This document shows positions 52,617-61,538 of a stretch of DNA of 64,000 nt, piece by piece; positions within the stretch are counted from its first letter, which is position 1, and each line of letters opens with the position of its first letter. This stretch comes from Streptomyces sp. NBC_01465 (GTDB lineage: Bacteria; Actinomycetota; Actinomycetes; Streptomycetales; Streptomycetaceae), in contig NZ_CP109467.1 in assembly GCF_036227325.1 (NCBI RefSeq), forward strand, positions 9,052,001-9,116,000, read 5' to 3'. Below the pieces are notes generated by a model. That model had not been told where the DNA came from. It saw only the letters and a program-made list of their open reading frames with translations, and made no database searches. Made by a program: the position numbers and the translations under genes.

Positions 52617-53171
52617 GTCGTACCCCTTCCACCTGCCGCAGATGGCAGACAAGTTGACTGTCTCGGTTACTCAGGAACCTTCGGTTCGAGCTGAGCGCGA
52701 GCAGCATCGCAGTGCCCACTGACACTCTGGCGTATTCACCCTGGACGCGTTTTTGGGCTACGCAAGGCCGTGCGAATAGCAGCGATTCGTCCTGCGGCCC
52801 ACTGGTCGGAACGGCTGTCGGCTCGAGGAGCGTTCTGGACAGTCGGGTATCCGTGGTGAACCCATTCGGCACGTACCGGATCCTGTAGCGGTCCATCCGA
52901 CACGTGAGCGCCAATCGGACTCGCAGTGAAACGCTGGACGAGAGGCCACCGCACGACCGTGCTGGTACGGCCGGACGGGCGTGTGGCGCGGGCGGCGGAG
53001 GATGCGGACGCGACCGCGGTCGAGGCAGCGCTGGCCGCCCATATCGGCGGAGCTCCACTGAGTGGTCTGGGGATTGGAGAGGTGACGCCCCCTCGCCGTT
53101 CGTGGCTGATTGGTGAACAATGCGCTATGTCCATCAGCGCGATGGGCGCCTGGAAGGGGGGTTGCGTGCGC
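52617..53171. other. Region of ~550 bp between helicase remnant and island, no supportable gene
   Basis: A plus-strand stretch around 52926-53126 is open with Streptomyces-like codons (TTVLVRPDGRVARAAEDADA and so on) and runs in frame into the pentapeptide gene, but it matches nothing I know and lacks a ribosome site. It may be the 5' end of another gene that has been cut. GC content drops sharply at about 53170, marking the edge of the low-GC island. Confidence 0.4.
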
Positions 53172-54206
53172 ATGCCAAGGTTCTCAGGGGGGCGGCAACC
53201 TGGAATGTTTGCAGGCATGGATCTTAAAGGGCGAGATTTTTCCAGAAAGTATCTTGTTGGTGCAGACTTCACAGGTGCTGATTGCCGTGCATGCGACTTT
53301 CGAGGCAGCGATCTAAGCTTGGCAAAATTTACGGGTGCTGATCTCTATGAAGCGAAGTTCGAGGGGGCGATCCTCTATGTTACTGAATTCGGTTCGACGA
53401 ATTTAACCCGCGCAGAATTTCGTGGAGCCTTCGCTTACGGCTTTCAGTTCAGGTCGTCTTCGGTCATCACGTATGCTGACCTGCGGGATTTCCAACTGGA
53501 GAAGCGGAGGCGCTCTGGCACCTTCGAAGCGAAGGATGGCGTTGAATACCTGGAGAAAAGGTTTGGCGGAGAAGTGGTCGACTCAAGTGATTTGTGCGCT
53601 TCCGATTATCAAGTCAACGGTAATTATTTCACCTTCCGGAGTCTCTATGACGGCGAGAGTCACCTTCTCCATGCTCAAATCTTTAATACTCTGAAGCGCC
53701 TCTATCGAGAGAACCACGATGGGCGCGCTGCTCTTCGGTGCCACTTCCAGTCGCGCAGTCACCTCACGCGTTCACGCTACAAGCGCACTGTCTTGACTGC
53801 CGAGATTCCTGGAGATCGCACGAAGGTGGGACGCGCGCGCACCGCGCTTTACTATCTGGCTGAATTCTCGAGCGGCTACGGCGTGAGACCGTGTCGCATG
53901 GTCGGGAGCCTGGCCATTTTGTATGCGACATTTCTATTCACGGCTTGGGTGATATCTGCAGTTTCAGTAAAAAGTGGAGTGGCCTATGAGGGGCATAATG
54001 ATAATGCTGGCGAGGGCGTGGGAAGCGGTGCTTCAGGGCTAATTCGTCTGGCTCAGTTCGCAGCTCTTTCCCTCGTCAGTCCACAGCTGAACCAGTTCTC
54101 TCCGTATGGGTGGATGATTCCCCTCAGCCTGCTCTTTTTTACACTGTCGGCATGTTTCCTTGCTCTTCTTTTCTCGTCGCTGTTCATGACTATCCTGAGC
54201 GAGTGA
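53172..54206 (+). CDS. Pentapeptide-repeat protein with C-terminal membrane (channel-like) domain
   Basis: About 344 residues. ATG 53172 was chosen for its strong site (GGAAGGGGGG) ~10 bases upstream; the open frame extends to 52926. Residues ~15-100 are pentapeptide repeats (LVGADFTGADCRACDFRGSD, LSLAKFTGADLYEAKFEGA). A cytoplasmic segment follows. Then come a membrane helix (MVGSLAILYATFLFTAWVIS), a loop and a second helix (WMIPLSLLFFTLSACFLALL). The 2TM-with-loop plan recalls small ion channels, but no TVGYG filter is present. Base composition is locally below 50% GC, far from the neighbours: clear sign of transfer. Confidence 0.7.
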   Translation: MPRFSGGRQPGMFAGMDLKGRDFSRKYLVGADFTGADCRACDFRGSDLSLAKFTGADLYEAKFEGAILYVTEFGSTNLTRAEFRGAFAYGFQFRSSSVITYADLRDFQLEKRRRSGTFEAKDGVEYLEKRFGGEVVDSSDLCASDYQVNGNYFTFRSLYDGESHLLHAQIFNTLKRLYRENHDGRAALRCHFQSRSHLTRSRYKRTVLTAEIPGDRTKVGRARTALYYLAEFSSGYGVRPCRMVGSLAILYATFLFTAWVISAVSVKSGVAYEGHNDNAGEGVGSGASGLIRLAQFAALSLVSPQLNQFSPYGWMIPLSLLFFTLSACFLALLFSSLFMTILSE

Positions 54207-54233
54207 CCTCTGAGCGTCGATCTCCTGGAATAG

Positions 54234-54656
54234 GTGTCCATGGCTACACATATACGGGTAGGAGTCCAGGCGATCGTTCGCTCCGGTGACCGAATCCTCC
54301 TGGGGCTGCGGGCCAATACCTTCGGCGCCGGTAGCTGGGGGCTGCCCGGTGGGCACTTGGAAGTCGGTGAGACGCTGATCGGTGCCGCCTGCCGGGAACT
54401 CAAGGAGGAGACCGGCGTCCAGGCCTGGTGTGCGCGGGTCGTCTGTGTCACTGACCCGGACCTGGCGGCCAACCATCACATGCAGATCGGCGTCGAGATC
54501 TCTGACTGCACGGGCGAGATCCAGGTGCGGGAACCCGACCGGTGCGAACGCTGGGTGTTCTGGCACCTGGACTCTCTACCCGACGCCCTGTTCGTGGGGT
54601 CCGTCGGTGTCCTGAACAGTGTCAGGAACGGGGTCTTTCACCTTCCCCGCGATTGA
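54234..54656 (+). CDS. NUDIX hydrolase
   Basis: A 140-residue protein; GTG 54234 or ATG 54240 can start it. The Nudix box [20 protein letters not shown] followed by ETGV contains all required Glu/Arg residues (GX5EX7REUXEEXGU). Strands before it read [19 protein letters not shown]. Nudix enzymes hydrolyse nucleoside diphosphate derivatives; the WGLPGGHLE form is found in MutT-like and NADH-type members. It follows the pentapeptide gene by 27 bp. Its 3' end overlaps the convergent TPR gene by 35 bp. Confidence 0.85.
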   Translation: MSMATHIRVGVQAIVRSGDRILLGLRANTFGAGSWGLPGGHLEVGETLIGAACRELKEETGVQAWCARVVCVTDPDLAANHHMQIGVEISDCTGEIQVREPDRCERWVFWHLDSLPDALFVGSVGVLNSVRNGVFHLPRD

Positions 54657-56343
54657 GTTGAGCAGGTTGTCCAAGGGGGAAGCGGAGGCTCGCTTTGTGC
54701 CTCTCCTCATTGTCCTTGAACTGTTGCCAGGTACTGGAGCGCTTCCATAGCCTCGTGAATTCGCTGAGACTGTCCACGTAGTACCGACTCATCTCCCCAA
54801 ACCTTGCCTCGAAAACACCAAGCCCGCGACCGGTTCGGTCCTCGAGGTTGGAGGTGATGTAGGGCTCAAGGAAACCGATGTCCGAGGTGAGTAGTGTCGA
54901 GGCAGGGATATCCACGGTGGTCAAACGCAATTCCACGAGATCTGCGTACTCGCGCCGGAGGCCCTGGTAGGAGTCGGTCACCTTCCGGAAGGTCTCCGCG
55001 TAGTACGTACTCTGTTTCACTGACTCCACGATGTTCTGCGCACTTGGCGGATCATCCGCCGCATCGCGCTGCATTAAGACGGCGAGATTATTCCACGGAT
55101 TGCTGATGATCGCATGGAATCTCACGCCTCGATCGAGAGCTTTGACAATCTCAGTGTAGAAGCTCTGATCGTAGAGAAAATAGGACGCACCCGCGTGCGC
55201 GATGAGGCGGATCGTGCTGTTGCCCTCCTCACGTTTTATCGCTGCCTTCTTCGCCTCGTTACGCTCGCCGTTCTGCAAGGGCGTGTAGAGCTTCTCGATC
55301 TGGTACGGGAGATCGGCTTCTGGTTTCGCCACGGCGCGCATGCCGGCCAATGACCGACGCAGCGCGTGGGTCTGCACATGCTCCCTGCCAAGTACGGTTG
55401 TTTGCTGGGTGAGCGTCATAGCCGCTTCGGCGATGTGGATGGCTTGGCTCCTGCGTGGGCCGTGCATGCGTTCGACGCCGTCGCCGGCCTCGCCGGCGGC
55501 GTGGAACTCGGCTGCAGTCAGGGCACCCTGGGCCACGATGGTCTCGCGATGATTCATGCCCAATGTCGCTGCGGCATGCAGGTAGTTGAGCTCGAGGGCG
55601 GTCAGTTCGCGATTGCGCCCATCCGTGTCGTTCAGGGCCGAGGCGACCTTGTATCTCGCGTCGGCTAGCGTTGTGCGTGCCGCAATGACTTGGGCGTCGT
55701 TATCTCCCGCTCTCTTCACGAGGGCCTTCAAAGCCTCCTGGAAGCCCAGGACAGCATGCTGCAGTCCGGGGATGTCATCTCTGGCAGTGGCGACGTTAAT
55801 GAGGACTGCGTGGGCCGCGAGCCGAGCCTCCAGGTTCTCCTTCCAGTCGGCCCCGATCATCGTCAGGACCTTCTTGGCCCATATTCCGGCGCTCGGGAGA
55901 TCGCCCGCCCGCAGGCTGACGGCGCTCAGGTTCGAGAGAATGCGCGGTGTTTCGAGTGAGCCGTAGCGGTCCGCGCGACGGAGTGCGCAGGTGAGAACCG
56001 TTCGGGCGTGGGGCAGCTGGTCATGCTCGGCCAGCAGCGCGCCGAGGTGATTCCATAGACCCGCCGATGATTCCCATTCCTTTCCCGTCTCGGACAGCTC
56101 CATGTTACGCAGGGCCAGGACGACGACATCCAGGGAGAGCTGTTGCATTCCGAGTTCGGCCAGGACTTCAGCCAGGTGTGCCAGTCTTTGAATGGTGAAG
56201 GAATCGAGATGACGAGGAGCCGAATCTCCGTCCAAATGCGCCACTTCATGGGTGAGCCACAGGACATCTGCGGGGGACAAGCCAGCTTTTCCGCCCCGTG
56301 CGTTTTCCGCCAACTTGAGTGCACTGTCAAGGTTCTGATTCAT
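54622..56343 (-). CDS. TPR-like protein with C-terminal PLD/phospholipase-like or effector domain
   Basis: A 573-residue protein. The first ~330 residues are helical repeats ([40 protein letters not shown]) of TPR type. The C-terminal ~200 residues start around [20 protein letters not shown] followed by [20 protein letters not shown], a Rossmann-like pattern reminiscent of PLD-like/SIR2-like signalling domains (..L.....G......S.FY.E...AL..GV....I...P). No HKD motif. It lies 57 bp after the trypsin-like gene in the same direction; the two probably form an operon. Function unknown; sensor plus effector is my inference. Confidence 0.65.
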   Translation of the reverse strand: MNQNLDSALKLAENARGGKAGLSPADVLWLTHEVAHLDGDSAPRHLDSFTIQRLAHLAEVLAELGMQQLSLDVVVLALRNMELSETGKEWESSAGLWNHLGALLAEHDQLPHARTVLTCALRRADRYGSLETPRILSNLSAVSLRAGDLPSAGIWAKKVLTMIGADWKENLEARLAAHAVLINVATARDDIPGLQHAVLGFQEALKALVKRAGDNDAQVIAARTTLADARYKVASALNDTDGRNRELTALELNYLHAAATLGMNHRETIVAQGALTAAEFHAAGEAGDGVERMHGPRRSQAIHIAEAAMTLTQQTTVLGREHVQTHALRRSLAGMRAVAKPEADLPYQIEKLYTPLQNGERNEAKKAAIKREEGNSTIRLIAHAGASYFLYDQSFYTEIVKALDRGVRFHAIISNPWNNLAVLMQRDAADDPPSAQNIVESVKQSTYYAETFRKVTDSYQGLRREYADLVELRLTTVDIPASTLLTSDIGFLEPYITSNLEDRTGRGLGVFEARFGEMSRYYVDSLSEFTRLWKRSSTWQQFKDNEERHKASLRFPLGQPAQLNRGEGERPRS

Positions 56344-56400
56344 CGGCGCTCCGCTTTTCGTCCTGTCAGTTCTTGGGGAAGCGGTTGTGCCAAACCAGCT

Positions 56401-57066
56401 TCACCTCACTCTGCTTCTCGAATTCAACAACTCGGAAATGCTGATCGAGTGACGAGTCCGGCCATTCGCCTCGGACTCCAGCCCGAGGAATCCGAACGAC
56501 CGGATGACCTCTCGGATGGTAATGGCGAAGAGTTTGTCCTGCTGCGCGGTGGACAGTTCGGGGCGCTTCACCAGAAGTCCTAGGGCGACTGGCAGAGGGT
56601 GCCGAGTGGCGCGCTCGATCGGGCTGCCGACGTAAGCGGACGACTCCTGCAGTGATGCATCGCATTCCAGGCGGGCTGCCTGGACCTCCATATTGTCCTG
56701 GGACTTGCTGTAGAGGATTGACGACGCGTCGACTGTGCCTGTCAAGGGGAGTCCCGTCACGGGATGCTCAAAGGTTGTTCGCCAGGTCTCGTCGTGACGT
56801 ACATCATCGAAACGCACCCCGATTAAGGCGCAGTTCTCGTCCTTCAGCTCAAGCTTCAGCAAGGCGAGATCGGACGTGAGGTGACGCCTCGCCACGACGG
56901 CATCTATTTTCTTGCCATTGGGGGTGAGTCGAGCCTTGATTCTGTGGCCAGCCCCTTTGGTGAGCTGGTGTGCTGCAGTAAGCGCGAATGTTCGAGTTAT
57001 GCGCAAACCGGGACAACATCGCTGCCCGTTGGGAAATACGTCGATCAGGTGCCACGCGTCTGTCAT
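56401..57066 (-). CDS. Trypsin-like protease-domain protein, catalytic Ser apparently lost
   Basis: A 221-residue protein from ATG 57066, with AGGGGCTGACCC upstream. FALTAAHQLTKG holds the His and HLTSDLALLKLEL the Asp of a trypsin-like triad. The expected Ser loop, usually YSGSPV in this effector-associated family, reads SAYVGSPIE: Val (GTC) in place of the nucleophile. VALGLLVKRPE and FAITIREVIRSFG complete the domain. No signal peptide is present, so it acts in the cytoplasm. Such protease domains often partner STAND or TPR proteins in conflict systems. Here it might be a binding-only module, unless a neighbouring Ser substitutes. Confidence 0.65.
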   Translation of the reverse strand: MTDAWHLIDVFPNGQRCCPGLRITRTFALTAAHQLTKGAGHRIKARLTPNGKKIDAVVARRHLTSDLALLKLELKDENCALIGVRFDDVRHDETWRTTFEHPVTGLPLTGTVDASSILYSKSQDNMEVQAARLECDASLQESSAYVGSPIERATRHPLPVALGLLVKRPELSTAQQDKLFAITIREVIRSFGFLGLESEANGRTRHSISISELLNSRSRVR

Positions 57067-57381
57067 GGGTCAGCCCCTGTCTGATCCATTGGATGTCCGG
57101 GCGTCCCTCCCGGAGCGCACAATCGTAGCCGTGATCCCAATCCTTGTGCGGCTTTTCGTCGCAAGCTGAGAACCGTGACTTGAATGAGCCTGGCGTGAAA
57201 GGCGTCACTTAGTGGGGTGTCCGTGGTTCCGTGAGGTTCGGCGTAACGGCACTGTGCAGGTACCTGCGGAGCATTTGCACTAGCCCATTGTCCGCCTCCC
57301 TGGACACCGCTACATGCGTGGAAAATTCCTGCCACAGTGGATCAGCGTCGCGCAGGCGGTCGGGTCTGCCGCGCGATGGGG
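57067..57381. other. Upstream region of the protease/TPR operon, no gene seen
   Basis: About 315 bp with only short, unconvincing frames. It should contain the promoter for the minus-strand operon at 57066. I cannot place boxes with confidence. It ends at the IS3 fragment. Confidence 0.4.
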
Positions 57382-57921
57382 TGACAGGTTGACCTGCCCC
57401 ACCGTTTGGGCTCCAGGTGCGGTGGCTAACCGGCAGCCGGGATGGTGTCGTTCTTGGAGAGTAGTTCGTACTCGACGGGGGTGCGGTAGCCCAGTGCTGA
57501 GTGCCGTCGCTGGCGGTTGTAGAAGATTTCGATGAACTCGAAGATTGCGTTGGCCAGTTCGACCCGGGTCTTCCACCGCTTGCGGTTGAGCAGCTCGATC
57601 TGCTTTGAGGACCAGAACGATTCCATCATCGCGTTGTCCAGGCCGTCCCCGACGGTGCCGAACGACGGTAGAAGGCTGGCGGAGCGGATCCGCTCCCCGA
57701 GGACCCAGGAGGTGAACTGGGTGCCGTGATCGGCGTGAATGATTCCGCCCGGCTTGGGGCGGCGGTTGTGGATGGCCATGTCCAGCGCGTTGACCACGAG
57801 GGTGGAGTCCTGCCGTGAGTCGATGGACCAGCCCACGATCCTGCGGCTGAACGCGTCCAGGACCGCCGCGCAGTACACCCACCCTTCCCTGGTGCGGTGT
57901 TGCGTGATGTCGGTGACCCAC
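57382..57921 (-). mobile_element. Truncated IS3-family element, 3' half of transposase (copy 2)
   Basis: It begins with the same TGACAGGTTGACC end as copy 1 and is ~97% identical over the shared 464 bp. It extends ~75 bp further, with all three catalytic residues: WVTDITQHR (Asp), IHADHGTQFTSW (Asp), DNAMMESFWSS (Glu). The frame is intact here, unlike copy 1. The left part of the transposase and the other IS end are missing: at 57921/57922 the sequence passes directly into a phospholipase D gene in the same frame. Confidence 0.88.
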
Positions 57922-58697
57922 AGCAGACCGATGAAGTAGGGGTCCGGTGAAAAGTAGGCGGTGGCCAGCCGGAAGCGCTCTTCCGCCGACTCGAGCATGA
58001 CGCGGATCAGTGTCTGCATGTCCTGCCAGCCGACGCTGGCGGAACCGCGCACCACCTGCACGATCGCATCACCCTGCGCGTCGTGGCCGACGAACCGGTC
58101 GCGCTCGTCGAACAGTTCGTCGTGACACTCGGCCCAGTTCTGGGCGAAGGCAGCCGCGATTCCGTCGACCGCGGGCCCGCGCACCTCGACGTGCGTGTCG
58201 CGCCACTCGTTCTCGTTGCGCGCATTGCCGCACCACTCCTCGGCGATGCCCACCCCGCCGGTATAGGCGATCTCCTCGTCGACGACGAGGACCTTGCGGT
58301 GGCAGCGATGGTTCTGCTTGAAGGGCGACAGGTAAAGCGGCTTGCGGAACCAGGCCACCAGCACTCCGGCCCGTTCCATTGCCTCCAACTGATCCGTCTC
58401 GATCAGGCGGCTTCCGAACCCGTCCAGCAGCAGTCGCACCCGTGCACCTGCGCGGGCACGGTCGGCCAGTGCCAGGGCGAACTGCCGGGCGATGTCCCCC
58501 CGCCAGTACACGAACGTCATCATGTCGACGGTGTGCTGGGCGGAGCGGATGCCCCTCAGCATCGCGGCGAAGATCTCGTCGCCGTTGCGCAGCGGTATCA
58601 GCGAGTTGCCTTCGGTCGCCGCGATGCCGATCAGCCGCTCCAGGCGCCGGCGTATCCGCACGGTGCGTTCCGCTGCCGAGGGCGGCTCCTGCTTCAT
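57922..58697 (-). pseudogene. Cardiolipin-synthase/phospholipase D-like gene, truncated and fused in frame to IS3
   Basis: The start is ATG 58697. About 258 residues of a PLD-superfamily protein: HTVDMMTFVYWRGDIARQFA, then the first HKD motif HRCHRKVLVVDEEIAYTGG (HxK...D) and FRLATAYFSPDPYFIGLL. At that point the IS3 transposase continues without a stop (WVTDITQ), giving a 423-residue chimaera. The second HKD motif needed for an active phosphatidyl-transferase is gone. No obvious membrane segment at the N-terminus. Dead as a lipid synthase, though the hybrid could be translated. Confidence 0.85.
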
Positions 58698-58835
58698 GGT
58701 CTCCCCTGGCCGGCGCAGAGAGGGAGGTTCGCCGCCGGGTCCGGTCGGTCCGGCGCGGTCTCGGGGCGGCTGACTCTACCGGCGGGCAGCAGTCCCGGGC
58801 AGGCCGCGGAGCGCTCACTGGTACGGCCTTCGGAT

Positions 58836-59771
58836 TCAGCTTGCTCGCCGGTAGGCGCCGGGAGCCGTCCCGTATGTGCGTTTGAATGCGCCTGCGAAGG
58901 CGAACTCGGATGTGTAGCCGACCTGGGTGGCGATGGACCGCAGGGGCGCGTTGGACGTCCGCAGCAGGCGCGCTGCCGTAGTCATCCGCCACCAGGTCAG
59001 ATAGGCGAGGGGCGGTTGGCCGGTCAGCAGGGCGAATCGCCTGGCGAACGGTGCCCGGGAGAGCCCGGCTTCCGCTGCGAGTCCCGCGACTGTCCACGGC
59101 GATCCCGGGGCTTGGTGGATGGCGTGGAGGGCGGCGGTGACCGACGGGTCGTTCAGCGCGGCGGCCCAGCCGGTGTCGGTTTTCTGGGAGGGCTGTTCGC
59201 TGAACCAGAGCCGCAGGATGTACAGGAGCAGGGTGTCCAGCAGCGCGGGGACGGCCGCGTCCGTGCCCAGGCGGGGGTTCTCCACCTCGGTGGCCAGCAG
59301 CTGCACAGCCGAGCTCAGCTCGGGACGGTGGCCGGGGTCGGCCGGCAAGTGGATCAGATCCGGAAGGGTCAGCAACAGCGGGTGGGCACGGGACGGGTCG
59401 AGTTGGTAGGCCCCGCAGAGCACTGTGGTGACCGGACCGCTGTCGCCGCTCCGGTCCACAGTGTCCGAGGCGTAGGGCTCGGAGAGCTGGTGGTCGCCGG
59501 GGCCACAGGCGGGCGCCGTTGCCAGCGATTCGGGACTGTCGGCCAGGGTGTGCCCGCTGCCGTGGGGCAGGAACACCACGTCACCCGCGCCCAGTTGGAG
59601 GGGTTCCGCGTCCGGAGGCAGCAGCCAGCAGGAACCCTGCAGGACCACCTGGAAGCCGGCCGAGCCCGGGACGGAGGTGAACTCCTGCCCCCACGGGGCA
59701 TGCCACCGCACGTGTGCCGACCGGGCCCGCCCGGCCCTGGTCACCGCGATCACATCGCTGAGTACATCCAT
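58836..59771 (-). CDS. AraC-family transcriptional regulator with cupin domain
   Basis: A 311-residue protein. The N-terminal cupin (VVLQGSCWLLPPDAEPLQLG then AGDVVFLPHGSGHTL) senses a ligand. The C-terminal two HTH motifs are TVAGLAAEAGLSRAPFARRF and LRSIATQVGYTSEFAFAGAF followed by KRTYGTAPGAYRR, the AraC signature. Divergent from the oxidoreductase at 59861 with 89 bp between the starts, so it probably controls that gene in response to an electrophile or sugar-like ligand. Ligand unknown. Confidence 0.9.
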   Translation of the reverse strand: MDVLSDVIAVTRAGRARSAHVRWHAPWGQEFTSVPGSAGFQVVLQGSCWLLPPDAEPLQLGAGDVVFLPHGSGHTLADSPESLATAPACGPGDHQLSEPYASDTVDRSGDSGPVTTVLCGAYQLDPSRAHPLLLTLPDLIHLPADPGHRPELSSAVQLLATEVENPRLGTDAAVPALLDTLLLYILRLWFSEQPSQKTDTGWAAALNDPSVTAALHAIHQAPGSPWTVAGLAAEAGLSRAPFARRFALLTGQPPLAYLTWWRMTTAARLLRTSNAPLRSIATQVGYTSEFAFAGAFKRTYGTAPGAYRRAS

Positions 59772-59860
59772 GCACTGACACTACGTGTGCGAGACGTACG
59801 CGTATGAACTGGGCCTCATCACGCATGGATCGTCTCCGCATGCGGCCGTAGATTCGCGGC

Positions 59861-60793
59861 ATGACGATGATGAAGGCAGCGAGAATCCATGAGTACGGCG
59901 ACGCGTCCGTGATCCGCCACGACAACGTTCCGCGACCCCGACCCGCCGTCGGCGAAGTACTCGTCCGAGTTGCCGCGACCTCGTTCAATCCCACCGAGGC
60001 CGCATTGCGCGCCGGATTGCTGCAGGCGTTCCTCCCCGTGGACTTGCCCTACACGCTCGGCTGGGACGTCGCCGGCACTGTGGCCGAGATCGGCACGGGA
60101 GTAGAGGAGTTCACTGTCGGCGACCGGGTCATCGGCCGGCTCGACAGCGGCGGTGCGGCTGCGGAGTACGTGCGTGCGCCCGCCGGCACGCTGGTCGCGG
60201 CGCCTCACTCAGTCCCTCTCGCGCACGCCGCGGCCCTTCCCGTTGCCGGCCTGACGGCATGGCAGGCGGTGTTCGAGTACGGGAAGGCAGCCACCGGCCA
60301 GCGGGTACTGGTCAATGGTGCGGGCGGCGGCGTCGGTGGCTTCGTGACGCAGCTGGCCAAGCACGCCGGGGCCGAGGTGATAGCCACCGCCAGTCCCCGC
60401 AGTACCGAGGCAGTCCTGCTGCAGGGCGCGGACCAAGTGATCGACTACACCGCCGGACCAGTCGGTGCCGCGCTCGACGGCCAGGTGGACACTCTGCTCA
60501 ATCTTGTCCCGTTGAGCCCGCCGGACGCCCAGGCCCTTGTGTCTCTGGTGCGACCGGGCGGACGGATCGTATCGATCGCGACCCCGATCACACCGGCTGC
60601 CGACAGCGGAGTGACCGCGATGCACATGGTCGCCCGCAACGACGTGGCCCACCTGGCAGAACTCGTAAAACTCCTGGACACGGGCATGGTCACCCTCGAC
60701 ATCAGCGAGTCACGCCCGCTGAACGACCTCGCGGACGTCCACCGGTCCAGCGACGCCGGCCGGACCCGAGGCAAGGTCGTCCTCATCCCCTGA
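59861..60793 (+). CDS. NADP-dependent oxidoreductase (quinone oxidoreductase-like MDR)
   Basis: A 310-residue medium-chain reductase without the catalytic zinc site. MKAARIHEYGDASVIRHDNV then PRPRPAVGEVLVRVAATSFN is the usual start, GWDVAGTVAEIG follows, and the nucleotide site is RVLVNGAGGGVGGFVTQLAK. The final GRTRGKVVLIP is typical. It reduces quinones or enones with NADPH in the cytoplasm. Divergent from the AraC regulator that probably controls it. Confidence 0.9.
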   Translation: MTMMKAARIHEYGDASVIRHDNVPRPRPAVGEVLVRVAATSFNPTEAALRAGLLQAFLPVDLPYTLGWDVAGTVAEIGTGVEEFTVGDRVIGRLDSGGAAAEYVRAPAGTLVAAPHSVPLAHAAALPVAGLTAWQAVFEYGKAATGQRVLVNGAGGGVGGFVTQLAKHAGAEVIATASPRSTEAVLLQGADQVIDYTAGPVGAALDGQVDTLLNLVPLSPPDAQALVSLVRPGGRIVSIATPITPAADSGVTAMHMVARNDVAHLAELVKLLDTGMVTLDISESRPLNDLADVHRSSDAGRTRGKVVLIP

Positions 60794-60951
60794 GGCCGGG
60801 CACCGTCACGATGGTTCTCGCGTACCTGACCGGGGCGACCTGGCGGGGTCGGGCAAAGAATTCCCCCAGAGGCGGTGAGAGAACGCGACGGGGGCACTCG
60901 GCAACTCGGAGCGCCTGCTGGTGTTCTGCCGTCCGAAGGAGAGAGAAACCT

Positions 60952-61026
60952 GTGTACATCGGCATCGGTACCGTAGTCATCATTCTCGTCATCATCCTCG
61001 TCGTCATGATGCTGAGGCGCCGCTGA
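60952..61026 (+). CDS. Tiny single-span membrane peptide, 24 aa
   Basis: From GTG 60952, with an excellent ribosome site (GAAGGAGAGAG) upstream: YIGIGTVVIILVIILVVMML then RRR and stop at 61024-61026. It is a single hydrophobic helix with three Arg at the C-terminus, so probably an inner-membrane peptide. Small hydrophobic proteins of this kind are common in Streptomyces; type I toxin or stress-membrane functions are possible but unproven. Confidence 0.6.
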   Translation: MYIGIGTVVIILVIILVVMMLRRR

Positions 61027-61098
61027 ACATCCGAGAGCGCCGGGCACGGCAAGAAAACGCAGTGTTGCTGTCACCAGCGGCCAGTTGAAGATGGTGGC

Positions 61099-61488
61099 AT
61101 GGACGCGCAGAAGGTCACCTTGCGGAAGATGACGCCGTCGGAGTACGGCACGGCGACTGAGCATCGTGAAGCCGAGACGACCCGTGAACTCGGCAAGTTC
61201 ATGTCCCAGGAGCTGGCACGAGAGCGGACCCGGCAGGGCACCGCTCAGTTCCTTCCGGACGGGCTCGACACAGCTGGGCATCATCTCGTGGTGGCGGAGA
61301 ACGGTTCAGGCGAGACTGTGGGGAACGCATGGATCGGCCCCGATCCGCGCCAAGCCGCGGGCACCACGAGCTCAGCTTGGCTCTACGACATCAACGTCTA
61401 CGCCCCGTTCAGGCGCCGCGGATACGGATCCGCCATCCTCGAAGCCGCCGAGGAGCTCGTTGAACCGCGCTGCACCGGAAAGTTGTAA
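61099..61488 (+). pseudogene. GNAT acetyltransferase, C-terminally truncated
   Basis: From ATG 61099: VTLRKMTPSEYGTATEHREA, HHLVVAENGSGETVGNAWIG, then WLYDINVYAPFRRRGYGSAI and LEAAEEL. R(R)xGYGSA is the acetyl-CoA binding motif A. A full GNAT continues with ~40 residues including a N..A..LYE..G motif. Here the frame turns into VEPRCTGKL and stops. Acetyl-CoA might still bind, but the protein is incomplete. Confidence 0.7.
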
Positions 61489-61538
61489 CGGACCACGGGA
61501 CAGCCAGCGGCCTGCGGATCGGTGGCGTCAGCGCGAGG

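Noticed and set aside
58083..59807. 574-codon plus frame antisense to PLD and AraC genes
   Set aside because: Low-complexity shadow; both opposite-strand genes are clear.
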